A stretch of 64,000 bases of DNA from Camarhynchus parvulus (lineage: Eukaryota; Chordata; Aves; Passeriformes; Thraupidae). Of the stretch, positions 63,691-64,000 are shown one piece after another (the first letter of the stretch is position 1; each line of letters opens with the position of its first letter). A program made the translations under genes and the position numbers. A model generated the notes under the pieces. That model saw only the letters and a program-made list of their open reading frames with translations. It did not search any database and was not told where the DNA came from. The DNA lies in contig NW_022148842.1 of NCBI RefSeq assembly GCF_901933205.1, forward strand, positions 30,524 through 94,523, written 5' to 3'.

Positions 63691-64000
63691 GGGACCAGTT
63701 GAGGGGTAAAGGGAGAGGGCTTGAGGGCTGGACAGTCCAGTGGAGATCAGGGGTACAGGGTACAGCTGTACCACCCCTCACCCCAGCCTAACCAGCCCCC
63801 CTAAAAACAGCCTTTTCCCCCAACAGCAGCACAACACAGCAACCCTCACACTGGGACAATGACAGAACCCTCAGAGGACAACGGACCCACTGCAAAATGG
63901 TAGGGACGACATCTGTGGGCTAGACAGCAAGAGGTAGAGTTCAGAGACTGAGCATGTCTTTTTGAGGTCTTTTTCCCAGGACTTTTGAAGGTATTTAGGG
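63691..64000. other. Right edge of window, no feature seen
   Basis: Unique sequence, moderately GC-rich, without a supported frame, RNA gene or repeat. Confidence 0.5.

Overview
The window is vertebrate nuclear DNA, almost certainly from a GC-rich bird microchromosome. Genes are tightly packed, with short introns made largely of tandem repeats, and all carry GT-AG introns. Recognisable protein-coding genes, in order: BCAT2 (-), DHDH (+), RPL13A in two tandem copies (-), SLC17A7/VGLUT1 (-), PIH1D1 (-), ALDH16A1 (+), FLT3LG (+), KASH5 (-), CD37 (-), BAX (+) and a ferritin at the FTL position (+). The same genes sit in human 19q13.33 in a different order, so this is a compacted and rearranged version of that block. 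The species cannot be named from sequence alone.

Layout: 1-12,060 is BCAT2, with introns filled by minisatellites. 12,060-12,430 is a CCAAT-rich bidirectional promoter. About 13,720-20,955 is DHDH. 21,080-31,230 is a ~5.0 kb tandem duplication of RPL13A, each unit carrying SNORD33-like and SNORD34 snoRNAs in introns. 31,670-38,220 is a complete 12-exon SLC17A7. 38,465-40,960 is PIH1D1, head to head with ALDH16A1 (41,397-46,760). FLT3LG (47,248-49,200) converges on KASH5 (49,313-51,883). CD37 (52,178-53,985) is head to head with BAX (54,480-57,537). A ferritin with an iron-responsive element lies at 58,652-60,120. The last 4 kb is non-coding repeat, including a 190-bp satellite array.

The genes do not form an operon-like pathway. 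They are unrelated housekeeping, immune, neuronal and meiotic genes: mitochondrial leucine/isoleucine/valine transamination, ribosome and 2'-O-methylation guides, glutamate loading of synaptic vesicles, R2TP co-chaperone, dendritic-cell growth factor, meiotic LINC complex, B-cell tetraspanin, apoptosis effector and iron storage. Several pairs share short divergent promoters.

The most unusual property is structural. At many exons the exon edge plus its splice site has been tandemly duplicated into the neighbouring intron, leaving decoy donors or acceptors. In DHDH the exon 4 edge is the last unit of a 1.5-kb minisatellite. Single-base frame breaks in G/C runs (BCAT2, DHDH, ferritin, possibly PIH1D1) and homopolymer shortening in one RPL13A copy suggest that part of the signal is assembly error. 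No prokaryotic, viral or CRISPR system is visible.
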